The position numbers and the translations under genes are program-made. Shown piece after piece: positions 1 to 7,217 of a DNA stretch of 27,784 nt. Source of the stretch: Lachnospiraceae bacterium UBA3692 (GTDB lineage: Bacteria > Bacillota > Clostridia > Lachnospirales > Lachnospiraceae); the NCBI GenBank assembly GCA_002372815.1, contig DFIR01000086.1:1-27784 (forward strand). Direction: 5' to 3'. Position 1 is the stretch's first letter. Each line of letters starts with the position of its first letter. Below the pieces are notes generated by a model that saw only the letters and a program-made list of their open reading frames with translations, was not told where the DNA came from and did not search any database.

Positions 1-4
1 CATT

Positions 5-24
5 GGAACCGTCCCCTGTGTGAG
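5..24 (-). repeat. CACACAGGGGACGG repeat, copy a
   Basis: Read on the minus strand this is CTCACACAGGGGACGGTTCC. It begins 7 nt after the TGA of the ABC exporter gene that ends at 32 and has the same orientation as that gene. The same motif lies just downstream of four other genes in this window. The window edge cuts off whatever follows it. Confidence 0.8.
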
Positions 25-31
25 GTGCGGA

Positions 32-1822
32 TCACGCGAACTGGCTGGCGTACAGCTTGTAATAGGTACCGCGGGCTGCCATGAGCTGGTCGTGGGTGCC
101 CTGTTCGACGACGTCGCCGTGGTCCATGACGAGGATGTGGTCGGCGTTCTGGATGGTGGACAGACGGTGGGCGATGACGAAGCAGGTGCGGCCCTGCATG
201 AGGGACCGGATGGCTTTCTGGACCTGGCGCTCGGTGGCGGTATCGACGTTGCTGGTGGCTTCGTCGAGGATCAGCATGCTGGTCCCGTAGAGCATGGCGC
301 GGGCGATGGTCAGGAGCTGCTTCTGGCCCTTGGAGATGTTGCCGCCGTCCTCCGTGATGACGGTGCGGTAGCCCTGGGGAAGGGTCATGATGTAATTGTG
401 GATCCTGGCGGCCCGGGCGGCAGCGACGACTTCCTCCTCGGTCGCGTTCTCCTTGCCGTAGGCGATGTTGTCGAAGATGGTGCCCCGGAAGACCCAGGTG
501 TCCTGCAGGACCATCGCGTAACTGCGCCGGAGGCTCCGCCTCGTATACTCCATCTGCGGGCGCCCGTCCACCAGGATCCGGCCGCTCTGCGGGTCATAGA
601 AGCGCATGAGGAGGTTGATGAGGGTCGTTTTGCCGGCGCCGGTGTGGCCGACGATGGCGATCGTCTGCCCCGGCAGGGCCTCCATGGACAGGTCGCGCAG
701 GACCGTCACGCCGGGCAGATAGCCGAAGGAGATGTGCTCCGCTTCCACATGCCCGCTGCAGTCCGTGAGCTCACAGGCCCCGGGAAGGTCCGCCGTCTCC
801 TCCGTCTCGTCCAGCAGCCTGAAGATGCGCTCGGAGGCCGCCAGCGCGCTGAAGATCTCGTTGATGATGTTGGAGATCTCATTGATCGGCCCCGAAAACT
901 TGCGGCTGTAGAGGACGAAACTGGAGATCTGCCCGAGCCCCACGAATCCGCCCATATAGAGCAGCGCGCCGCCCATGCCGATGGCGGAGAGCCCGAAATT
1001 GGAGATCATCCCGATGGTCGGCCCCATCGTCATGCCGAGGCCGTCCGCGTCCCGGTAGGCCTCCGCAGCCTTGCGGTTGACCCCGCTGAAGCGCCGGCAC
1101 ACCTCCTCCTCGTGGGCGTAGGCCAGGATCGTCTTCTGCCCCGTGAACATCTCCTCGGCGAACCCGTTCATCTCCCCGTAGGCCGCGCTCCGCTTCGCGT
1201 AGAGGGGCCGGGTCCTTCTCCCCATGGCCCGCGTGAACAGGACCGACACCGGGATCGTGAAGAGCATGAACAGGACCAGCGCCGGCGAGATCAGACACAT
1301 CATGAGAAAACTCCCCGCCACCGTGATCGTGCTCGTGAGGATCTGGATCACGTCCGAAGACAGGCTCGTGCAGACGACATCGATGTCATAGGACACGCGG
1401 CTGATGATATCCCCCGCCTGATTGCGGTCGAAATATTCCGCCGGCATCGCCATCAGCTTGGCAAAAACATCCCGCCGCATGTTCTCGGCAACTTGTCTCC
1501 CGACGCGGGTCATGCTGATATTCACGAGAAAAGTCAGCACATTGGACCCGCCGTAGACCAGCAGCATGAGCAGCGCGTAATGGCGCACCGCCGCCATGTC
1601 CACGTGTCCGGGTCCCTCCCGGTAGCCTGCCTTCGCGATGCCGATCGCCGTGCCGGCAAAACGCGGTCCCAGCAGGTTCCCGATATTGCTCAGCACCGCC
1701 AGCACTGCCAGCAGCAGGATGGCCAGACGGTAGCGCATCAGATAGGACAGAATGCGCCTGAGCGCGCCGCGAACGTCTTTCGGGCGCTCTTTTTTTCCTC
1801 CGCGATCGCCTCTTCCGGGCAT
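32..1822 (-). CDS. ABC exporter half-transporter (consensus catalytic site subunit)
   Basis: This 596-aa fused exporter has an N-terminal six-helix membrane domain (about residues 30-325) and a C-terminal ATPase domain. Visible ATPase motifs are Walker A GHTGAGKT (392-399), Walker B MLILDE with catalytic Glu521, and switch His552 in IAHRLSTI. The signature is degenerate: ISKGQ (496-500) instead of LSGGQ. The start follows a strong GGAAGGAGG ribosome site, and the gene begins 15 bp after the stop of the upstream exporter gene, so the two are certainly co-transcribed. Its intact Walker B/H-loop complements the defective ones of its partner, and its poor signature complements the partner's good one. 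This is the pattern of heterodimeric exporters such as TM287/288 and BmrCD. The substrate cannot be told from sequence; drug, lipid or peptide export are all possible. Confidence 0.93.
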   Translation of the reverse strand: MPGRGDRGGKKERPKDVRGALRRILSYLMRYRLAILLLAVLAVLSNIGNLLGPRFAGTAIGIAKAGYREGPGHVDMAAVRHYALLMLLVYGGSNVLTFLVNISMTRVGRQVAENMRRDVFAKLMAMPAEYFDRNQAGDIISRVSYDIDVVCTSLSSDVIQILTSTITVAGSFLMMCLISPALVLFMLFTIPVSVLFTRAMGRRTRPLYAKRSAAYGEMNGFAEEMFTGQKTILAYAHEEEVCRRFSGVNRKAAEAYRDADGLGMTMGPTIGMISNFGLSAIGMGGALLYMGGFVGLGQISSFVLYSRKFSGPINEISNIINEIFSALAASERIFRLLDETEETADLPGACELTDCSGHVEAEHISFGYLPGVTVLRDLSMEALPGQTIAIVGHTGAGKTTLINLLMRFYDPQSGRILVDGRPQMEYTRRSLRRSYAMVLQDTWVFRGTIFDNIAYGKENATEEEVVAAARAARIHNYIMTLPQGYRTVITEDGGNISKGQKQLLTIARAMLYGTSMLILDEATSNVDTATERQVQKAIRSLMQGRTCFVIAHRLSTIQNADHILVMDHGDVVEQGTHDQLMAARGTYYKLYASQFA

Positions 1823-1837
1823 AATGGGCCTCCTTCC

Positions 1838-3679
1838 TCAGACATTCTGCAGCGCGCCCATCTGGATCTCACAGATCTCTCTGTAGGCCGGGCAGGTCTC
1901 CATGAGCGTGCGATGGTCCCCGTACCCGATGACGCGCCCGCTGTCCAGGACCATGATCCGGGTCATGTTCATCACGCTCGATACGCGCTGGGCGATCATG
2001 ATCAGCGTGGCGTCCCCGTGGTGCTGCGCGATCTGCGCCCGCATCTGCGCGTCGGTCCGATAGTCCAGCGCCGAGGAGCTGTCATCCAGAATCAGGATCT
2101 CCGGATCCGCCGCGAGCGCCCGTGCCACGCAGATGCGCTGCTTCTGTCCGCCCGAGAGGTCCGCGCCGCGGATCGCCGCGACGTGCTCCAGTCCTCCCGG
2201 CACCTCCGCAATGAAAGTCTCCGCCATCGCGTCCCGCACGGCCCCGCGGATCTGTTCCTCCGTGAGTCCGCGGCCGAAATCGATGTTCTCGCGCAGCGTG
2301 TCGTGGAAGAGCAGGTCATTCTGGAAGACCACCCCGAATTTGCGCCGCAGCGTCTCCGGCTCATAGGTACGGACGTCCCGCCCGTCCACGGAGACCGAGC
2401 CGCGCACCGGATCATAGAAGCGCAGCAGAAGGTTGACGATCGTCGTTTTGCCGCAGCCGGTGGGGCCGATGATCCCCAGGCTCTCCCCCTTGCGCAGGGT
2501 GAAGTGGATGTCCGAGAGCGCCATCTCCCGCGTCTCCCCGACAAAACCTTCGTGCTCCGCACTGTCCTCCCCGTAGCGGAAGTCCACGTGGTCGAAGACG
2601 ATGGCCGGCGGCTCTTCTGCCGACCCGTCCGGGACGCCCTGCTCCGTCGCGCCATGCACCACCGTACCTTGCTCCGCCGCGCCTTGCCCAGCCTTGTCCT
2701 GCTCCGCCGTCCCCTCCGCGGGGGCGGCCGTCTTCGTCTCCGGCGCCGCGAGGACCTGCGCGATCCGGTCGGCGCTGGCGCTGGCCTTGCTGATGGTCAT
2801 AAAGATCCTGTTGAGTCCCATGACGCCCATGGAGATCATGTTGAAATAGGTGAGAAAAGCCAGGATCACGCCCGGGCGGATCTCCCCGCTGTTGACCCGC
2901 GCCGCGCCGACGAGGACGACGGCGGTCAGCCCGGTGTTGAGCAGCAGCTGCATCAGCGGCCCGGGGATCGCCATCACGGTCGCCGCCGCGATGTCCCGCT
3001 GCGCCATTGCGCGGTTGGCTTCATCGAAGCGTCTTTTTTCGTATTCTTCCTTGCTGAGGGCCTTGACGACGCGGATCCCGGTGATGTCCTCGCGCATGAT
3101 GCGGACGACCCGGTCCAGTTCCCGCTGGACAGACGTGTACATAGGAATGCCTCTGCCGGAGATCAGCACGATCACAGCGAGGATCAAAGGCAGCAGGATC
3201 AAAAGGATCATCGCCAGCGGCGGATCCATGAGCATGGAGACGGCGATCCCGCCGATCAGGATGATGGGGGCGCGCACGCAGAGACTCTGCAGCTGCTGCA
3301 CGGCGCTCTGCACATTGTAGCTGTCGGAGGTCATGCGGGAAATGAGAGAGGGCAGCCCGAAGGCGTCGAACTGCGCGCCGTCGAGGCGCGCCGTTTTCTC
3401 GAAGAGCGCCTGCCGGATCTCATAGCTGATCCGGTGGGCATTTTCGATCGCACGGCGGTTCGCCGCCACGTTCAGCGCCCGGCAGACGATCGCGGCAATA
3501 AACATGGCGGCGCCCCAAAGGAGCACCGCCCGCAGTTCCCGCGCCGGTACGACGTTGTCGATGATATGTTCAAGAATATAAGGCAGCAGCAGTTCCGAGC
3601 AGGTCCCGGCCAGCTTGATCAGGATCGCAGCTGCCACCGCACGCCTGTAATGCCCGATGTATCTAAAGATAAGCTTCAT
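1838..3679 (-). CDS. ABC exporter half-transporter (degenerate catalytic site subunit)
   Basis: This 613-aa ABC exporter has a membrane domain at about residues 12-300 and an ATPase domain from about 358. Walker A is GPTGCGKT (405-412) and the signature is a perfect LSGGQ (508-512). Walker B reads ILILDD, so the catalytic Glu is Asp533, and the H-loop His is Gln564 (MIAQR). Both changes are typical of the non-hydrolysing site in heterodimeric exporters. Between the two domains is an unusual low-complexity linker (about 311-358) rich in Ala, Glu, Gln and Gly, with repeated AEQG-like units. The ATG at 3679 opens directly on MKLIFRYIGHYRR, normal for the family. It lies 60 bp downstream of the solute-binding lipoprotein gene and 15 bp upstream of its partner, suggesting one operon of three genes. 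Confidence 0.93.
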   Translation of the reverse strand: MKLIFRYIGHYRRAVAAAILIKLAGTCSELLLPYILEHIIDNVVPARELRAVLLWGAAMFIAAIVCRALNVAANRRAIENAHRISYEIRQALFEKTARLDGAQFDAFGLPSLISRMTSDSYNVQSAVQQLQSLCVRAPIILIGGIAVSMLMDPPLAMILLILLPLILAVIVLISGRGIPMYTSVQRELDRVVRIMREDITGIRVVKALSKEEYEKRRFDEANRAMAQRDIAAATVMAIPGPLMQLLLNTGLTAVVLVGAARVNSGEIRPGVILAFLTYFNMISMGVMGLNRIFMTISKASASADRIAQVLAAPETKTAAPAEGTAEQDKAGQGAAEQGTVVHGATEQGVPDGSAEEPPAIVFDHVDFRYGEDSAEHEGFVGETREMALSDIHFTLRKGESLGIIGPTGCGKTTIVNLLLRFYDPVRGSVSVDGRDVRTYEPETLRRKFGVVFQNDLLFHDTLRENIDFGRGLTEEQIRGAVRDAMAETFIAEVPGGLEHVAAIRGADLSGGQKQRICVARALAADPEILILDDSSSALDYRTDAQMRAQIAQHHGDATLIMIAQRVSSVMNMTRIMVLDSGRVIGYGDHRTLMETCPAYREICEIQMGALQNV

Positions 3680-3739
3680 GAAGCACGCTCTCTCTTCCGC
3701 GCAGACAGCTCCCTGTGCGGTCCCCTGCGCGGTCCGTTT

Positions 3740-5263
3740 TTATGGTACTGCCTTGAAGGCGGCCGCGGTCTGCGCTGCTTCCAGCGCAGAGGCAGTATCG
3801 GCGCCCTCGTCCACGATCTCGTGGAGGGCCTTGCCCAGTTCCTGGCGGACTTCCCGCTCGTAGCGGGATGTGTGCACGCCCGGCACGCGCTCGGAGAAAT
3901 CCATCAGCAGCGAGTAGACCGACTGTCCGCCGAAGAATTCCCTCGGCATGCCGAAGACTGTGCTCTCCCGGCAGGGCAGATAGGCCGGAATGGCGCCTGT
4001 CACTGGCAGCAGCGTCTCATAGAAGCGCACGCTCCCCCCGAAGGTGCTGCGGAAGAAGTCCTCCGCCGCCGACAGCTGCTCGCACTGCACGGTGATCGCC
4101 CAGCTCACACCGCCGCCGTCGGCATAGTACGAGGAGCCTTCCGAGGTGTCCACCCGGGGCATGTTCGTGACTGCCCAGAGGCCCGACTGGTCCTGCGCCT
4201 GCATCACCATGCTCAGGGTCCCGGCGCCGCCGATCGCGCCGATCACTTCCCCGTTTTTCACAGCGCTTCTGCAGCGGCTGTCACCGCTCACCTGCAGGAT
4301 CACGCCGGCCCGCACCGCCTCCTGGTACAGGCGGATGCAGGTCCTGAGCTCCTCACTGCTCTGGAAGTCCGGGTTGCCGTCTTTGTCGAGAACGGATGCG
4401 CCCATGGACTGCATCATCATGAGCAGCAGCTCCGCGTCCCCTTCTTTCACGGCGATCAGCGGAAGGCCGGTCACTTCCTTGAGCCGCAGGCCTTTCTGCA
4501 GCCACTCCTCCCAGGTCAGGTCCGTCATGTCGTCGATCGCCAGTCCCGCCTGCCGCAGCAGGTCCGTCCTGTAGGTCGCGCAGACCGTCCCGAGATCGAA
4601 CGGCACGCCGTAAAATGCCCCGTTCAGCCGGATCCTGCGCATCTTCGGTCTCTCAAACTGGTCAAAATCGATCCCCGACCGCGTCAGATCCGTAAACAGG
4701 GTCGGATCCATGATCACATACCGCGTGAAGTCCCTGTCCGGAAGCAGCAGGATATCCGGCAGCAGGCTGCTGTCCCCGGCCGCCGCCGCATGCAGCAGCG
4801 CCGTCTCGATGCTGTCCGCGCTCTTCTCCGTGATCTCGAGGGCGAAGCCGGGGTGGTCCGTCCGGTAGAACTTCTCCGCCTCCCGGATCGCCGCGATCGC
4901 GTAGTCCTCGCCCCAGGCCCAGACCGTCAGCGGCTCCGGCGCAGGGCCGATCATCTCTGCGTCAGCCCCTGTCTCCGCTCCGTCCGCCGTTCCTTCCGCA
5001 GCGGTTTCCGGGGCCGTTTCTGTGGACGGTTCCCGGGCTGTCTCCACCTGCGTTTCCGCCGCGGCATCCGCCGCTTCAATGACCTCCCCGTCCGCTTCCT
5101 GCACGGTGCCGGCGGGATTGGCCGTTCCGCTGCCGGCGGCTCCGGAAGCCGTTCCGGTGCCTGCCCCGGCGCCTGCTCCGGCACACCCTGCCAGCAGCGC
5201 CGCCAGACAGAGCCCTGCCGTGACCGTCGCGAATATTCTGTGGAAGTGTTCTCTATTTCTCAT
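3740..5263 (-). CDS. extracellular solute-binding lipoprotein, family 1 type
   Basis: The protein of about 507 aa resembles sugar-type (MalE/family 1) solute-binding proteins. The start chosen is the ATG at 5263, preceded by GAAAGGA; an in-frame ATG at 5341 lacks a signal context. The N-terminus MRNREHFHR is followed by a hydrophobic stretch and the lipobox LLAGC (Cys27), so it should be a lipid-anchored surface protein. Next comes a long Ala/Glu/Thr/Gly-rich spacer (to about 110), then the binding fold starting EPLTVWAWGEDYA. Typical elements such as GAFYGVPFDLGT, LTWEEWLQK and GGAGTLSMVMQ are visible. No MalF/MalG-type permease is present; the next genes are exporters. It may use a distant permease or serve as a sensor or accessory protein. 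Confidence 0.85.
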   Translation of the reverse strand: MRNREHFHRIFATVTAGLCLAALLAGCAGAGAGAGTGTASGAAGSGTANPAGTVQEADGEVIEAADAAAETQVETAREPSTETAPETAAEGTADGAETGADAEMIGPAPEPLTVWAWGEDYAIAAIREAEKFYRTDHPGFALEITEKSADSIETALLHAAAAGDSSLLPDILLLPDRDFTRYVIMDPTLFTDLTRSGIDFDQFERPKMRRIRLNGAFYGVPFDLGTVCATYRTDLLRQAGLAIDDMTDLTWEEWLQKGLRLKEVTGLPLIAVKEGDAELLLMMMQSMGASVLDKDGNPDFQSSEELRTCIRLYQEAVRAGVILQVSGDSRCRSAVKNGEVIGAIGGAGTLSMVMQAQDQSGLWAVTNMPRVDTSEGSSYYADGGGVSWAITVQCEQLSAAEDFFRSTFGGSVRFYETLLPVTGAIPAYLPCRESTVFGMPREFFGGQSVYSLLMDFSERVPGVHTSRYEREVRQELGKALHEIVDEGADTASALEAAQTAAAFKAVP

Positions 5264-5446
5264 GCATCGTGCATCCTTTCGAAGATCTTCCCCTAATACT
5301 ACCACGTGACCGCGGTGCTTGTCTTTCGTTATTTTCCCCACCCGAAACTGGCCTTATTTTTATTTTAATTATTGGGTATTTTTATATGTTCAAAAATGCG
5401 TATACTGAAAACAACAGTCAACTGTCATGCAAAGAGAGGTTTTATT

Positions 5447-6040
5447 ATGCAGCACAGTGAAAATGCCGACCGCAGCGCGGCCCTTCGCAAACTGGTCTAT
5501 GCCGGGATCTTCGCGGCGATCACCTACGTTGTCTTCACATTTCTTTCCATTCCGATCCCCACACCGGGCGGCGGCAAAGTCACCGTCCACCTGGGCAACG
5601 CCTTCTGCATTCTCGGCGTCCTGCTCCTCGGGACCTGGTACGGAAGTCTCGGCGGCGCGCTGGGTCTCGTCATCGCGGACCTGCTCGACCCCGTCTATAT
5701 CGTGGAAGCGCCCGCGACCTTCGTCCTGAAGCTCTGCATGGGGCTGATCGCAGGCTTCGTCGCGCATAAGCTCGGCCATCTGGACAGCCAGACCGATCAC
5801 GCGCACATCCTCCGCTGGACGGCCGCAGCCTCCGCCGCTGCCCTCCTCTTCAACGCCGTCTGCGACCCCCTTGTCAGGTACGCCTACAAGATCCTGATCA
5901 TCGGCCGCCCCGCCGCGGAAGTGACCCTCGCCGTCAACCTCGTCGTCACGGCGATCAACTCCATTGTCTCCCTCTTCGTGGTGGTCCTGCTCTACATGGC
6001 CCTGCGGGCACCTCTGCGGAAGATGGAACTTCTGTCCTGA
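5447..6040 (+). CDS. ECF transporter S component (substrate-binding membrane subunit)
   Basis: The 197-aa very hydrophobic protein has about five to six membrane segments. It shows the pattern of energy-coupling-factor S components: LVYAGIFAAITYV near the N-terminus, then GKVTVHLGNAFCILGVLLLG, then a GGALGLVIADLLDP loop and FVLKLCMGLIAGFVAHK. S components bind a vitamin or micronutrient and dock on a shared EcfA-A'-T energy module, which is not encoded here, so this would be a group II solitary S subunit. The ligand cannot be assigned. The ATG at 5447 has AGAGAGG upstream and fits the family start better than in-frame codons from 5372. It is divergent from the lipoprotein operon and is followed 7 nt after its stop by a CACACAGGGGACGG repeat. 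Confidence 0.82.
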   Translation: MQHSENADRSAALRKLVYAGIFAAITYVVFTFLSIPIPTPGGGKVTVHLGNAFCILGVLLLGTWYGSLGGALGLVIADLLDPVYIVEAPATFVLKLCMGLIAGFVAHKLGHLDSQTDHAHILRWTAAASAAALLFNAVCDPLVRYAYKILIIGRPAAEVTLAVNLVVTAINSIVSLFVVVLLYMALRAPLRKMELLS

Positions 6041-6047
6041 TCCTCCC

Positions 6048-6094
6048 CTCACACAGGGGACAGTTCCACACAGGGGACGGCTCTCTTTGTGAGC
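6048..6094 (+). repeat. double CACACAGGGGACGG repeat, copy b
   Basis: CTCACACAGGGGACAG is followed directly by a second CACACAGGGGACGG unit and then CTCTCTTTGTGAG, which can pair back with the first CTCACA. It starts 7 nt after the ECF S-component stop, in the gene's orientation, and opens the structured repeat element that follows. Confidence 0.8.
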
Positions 6095-6112
6095 ACCGGC
6101 AGGAACCGACCT

Positions 6113-6495
6113 CCCATATCCGTGAGAGCCACGGTTCACTTCTCGGAGATGTACATAGACCTGCGCGGCGAATCTGCCGGGCAATGACCAACTCGGCCCC
6201 CGCTCTGATAGCGGGGGCCTCAGACATTGGGTCAACAAAATCCGCAGCCCGAAGCTGCGGCTTTTGACCCGGCAGATGCGCTGCGCAGATCAGGTACATC
6301 AAACCGCTCGTTCAAAAGTGTCTCTCCCGGATACGGGACGACGGTTCCTGCCGTGCTCACGCGGAGAACCGGCCTGCGGCGCGGCAGGAGAAGCTGTCCG
6401 GGCGCGATGACAACATGCCAGGACGCTTTATGGACGCTTTGTTCTCTATTCCGTCCCGCTTCCATACATCTCCCTCCTGGCTTCCTCTGATGAGA
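6113..6495 (+). repeat. structured dispersed repeat element, copy C1
   Basis: This copy matches 26746-27130 almost base for base over about 380 bp, and its core also matches, inverted, 6795-6898. The foldable core is: outer stem CTGCCGGG (6174-6181) with CCCGGCAG (6268-6275); an inner helix ATGACC with GGGTCA; hairpin GGCCCCCGCT/AGCGGGGGCC around loop CTGAT (6195-6219); and hairpin AAAATCCGCAGC/GCTGCGGCTTTT around CCGAA (6237-6265). Downstream are the conserved GATCAGGTACATC and CGCTCGTTCAAAAG blocks, a CGGTTC...GAACCG hairpin, and one degenerate unit of the 71-bp repeat that is amplified at 27065-27419. No credible protein is encoded. Confidence 0.75.
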
Positions 6496-6556
6496 GAGCT
6501 CCGCGGGCTGCAATGCACATAAGAAGAACTTTTCGTGCATGAACGAGAATCATGGG

Positions 6557-6587
6557 CTCACACAGAGAACCGTCCCCCCTGTGTGAG
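6557..6587 (-). repeat. CACACAGGGGACGG repeat hairpin, copy c
   Basis: On the minus strand this reads CTCACACAGGGG, two extra G, then ACGGTTCTCTGTGTGAG. The CTCACACAG and CTGTGTGAG ends are perfectly complementary, so it folds as a hairpin on either strand. It separates the two head-to-head structured elements C1 and C3 and is the only copy not next to a stop codon. Confidence 0.75.
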
Positions 6588-6599
6588 GTGTATGAAACA

Positions 6600-6960
6600 G
6601 GGACGATAGAGACGCCGGAACGACCACTAAACGTCCAATCTCGTCACCTCCACGCTAAAACGGTTCCCCATGCGGCTGTTTCCTGCATGCATGCAAGGAC
6701 AGTCCTTGCGCAGGCCACACTGCATAAAGACAGCCTGCGTCTGTTCGCTCCACTTTGAACGAGCGGGTTGATACACTTGATCCGGCCAGTGCGCCTGACG
6801 GGTCACAAGGCGCAGCTTCGGGCTGCGCCTTGTGTTGTCCCACTGTTTGAGCGGATCGCTCATCGGAGCGAGACGCGAGTTGGGACATTGCCCGGCAGGG
6901 GTACCGGTCGGATCTGGGTGTATCTCCGCGAAGTGATCGTGGAACGAACGGACGCAGGCT
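6600..6960 (-). repeat. structured dispersed repeat element, copy C3 (inverted)
   Basis: Read on the minus strand, this region has the same core order as C1: CTGCCGGG (6891-6898), TGTCCCA (the reverse complement of 6881-6887), and a GCGTCTCGCTC hairpin (6851-6876). TGGGACA follows (reverse complement of 6836-6842), then hairpin CACAAGGCGCAGC/GCTGCGCCTTGTG around CCGAA (6804-6834). The outer strand CCCGTCAG (6795-6802) comes next, then GATCAAGTGTATC and CGCTCGTTCAAAG. Stem bases differ from C1 but stay paired. Its tail (6712-6780) matches 27487-27550 and differs from the C1/C2 tail, so there are two subfamilies. A minus-strand ORF through it is a by-product. Confidence 0.7.
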
Positions 6961-6980
6961 GCCTTTATGTGGTAAGGGCC

Positions 6981-7006
6981 GCACAGAGAACCGTCCCCTG
7001 TGTGAG
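6981..7006 (-). repeat. CACACAGGGGACGG repeat hairpin, copy d
   Basis: On the minus strand this is CTCACACAGGGGACGG followed by TTCTCTGTGC, which folds back on itself. It starts a single nucleotide after the TAA of copA, in the orientation of copA, and opens element C3. Confidence 0.8.
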
Positions 7007-7007
7007 C

Positions 7008-7217
7008 TTACGCGATCTCTTTCACTTCGTAATCCTTCGCCTCCACAGCTGCCTTGAGGGTCTCGTCGGCGACGTCCGCGCCGAGGGTGACGACAGCGGT
7101 GCCGGCGGTGTGGCTGACCTGGGCGGACTGTACGCCGTCCAGGGCTTCCAGGGCCTTCTTCACGGTCATCTCGCAGTGGCTGCACATCATGCCTTCGATC
7201 TTCATGGTCTTGGTCAT
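7008..7217 (-). CDS. copZ: possible separately translated CopZ-like copper chaperone, in frame inside copA
   Basis: Inside the copA frame, codon 822 is an ATG preceded by AAAGGAG with 8 nt spacing, as good as any gene start in this window. Translation from it gives exactly 69 aa, the usual length of free CopZ chaperones. It begins MTKTMKIEGMMCSHC and shows the ferredoxin-like heavy-metal-domain pattern through to the copA stop. CopZ delivers Cu(I) to CopA and to CsoR-type regulators. The locus could therefore make both the fused pump and a free chaperone from one frame. That dual output is inference; the internal start signal is directly visible. Confidence 0.6.
   Translation of the reverse strand: MTKTMKIEGMMCSHCEMTVKKALEALDGVQSAQVSHTAGTAVVTLGADVADETLKAAVEAKDYEVKEIA

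Noticed and set aside
20..5296. A 1758-codon open frame on the plus strand opposite the ABC and lipoprotein genes
   Set aside because: It is antisense to three clear genes, is full of Arg/His/Asp/Gly with no domain, and results from G+C-rich codon bias on the other strand. The same applies to the long plus-strand frames at 7356-10220, 11542-14391, 14580-16904, 17581-19779, 19999-22143 and 22347-24470, and to the minus-strand frame at 25024-26220.
5264..5446. Promoters for the divergent lipoprotein operon and ECF S component
   Set aside because: Several A+T-rich hexamers (e.g. TATACT at 5401) are visible, but no pair with correct spacing stands out on either strand.
6237..6265. The AAAA...TTTT-flanked hairpin of C1 (and C2) as nothing more than a bidirectional terminator
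   Set aside because: It could terminate transcription in C1 and C2, but the equivalent hairpins in C3 and C4 keep pairing and lose the T-run, so termination alone does not explain the conservation.
6627..6863. Minus-strand ORF sharing the peptide DQVYQPARSKWS with the ORF at 27224-27625
   Set aside because: The shared peptide only reflects the DNA repeat. The rest of the frames is unrelated, there is no convincing ribosome site, and the sequence conservation follows base pairing, not codon structure.
6048..7006. Insertion sequence or REP-associated (RAYT) transposon with its transposase
   Set aside because: No transposase frame exists inside the bracketed region. A non-autonomous element mobilised from elsewhere remains possible, and I kept it as an alternative.
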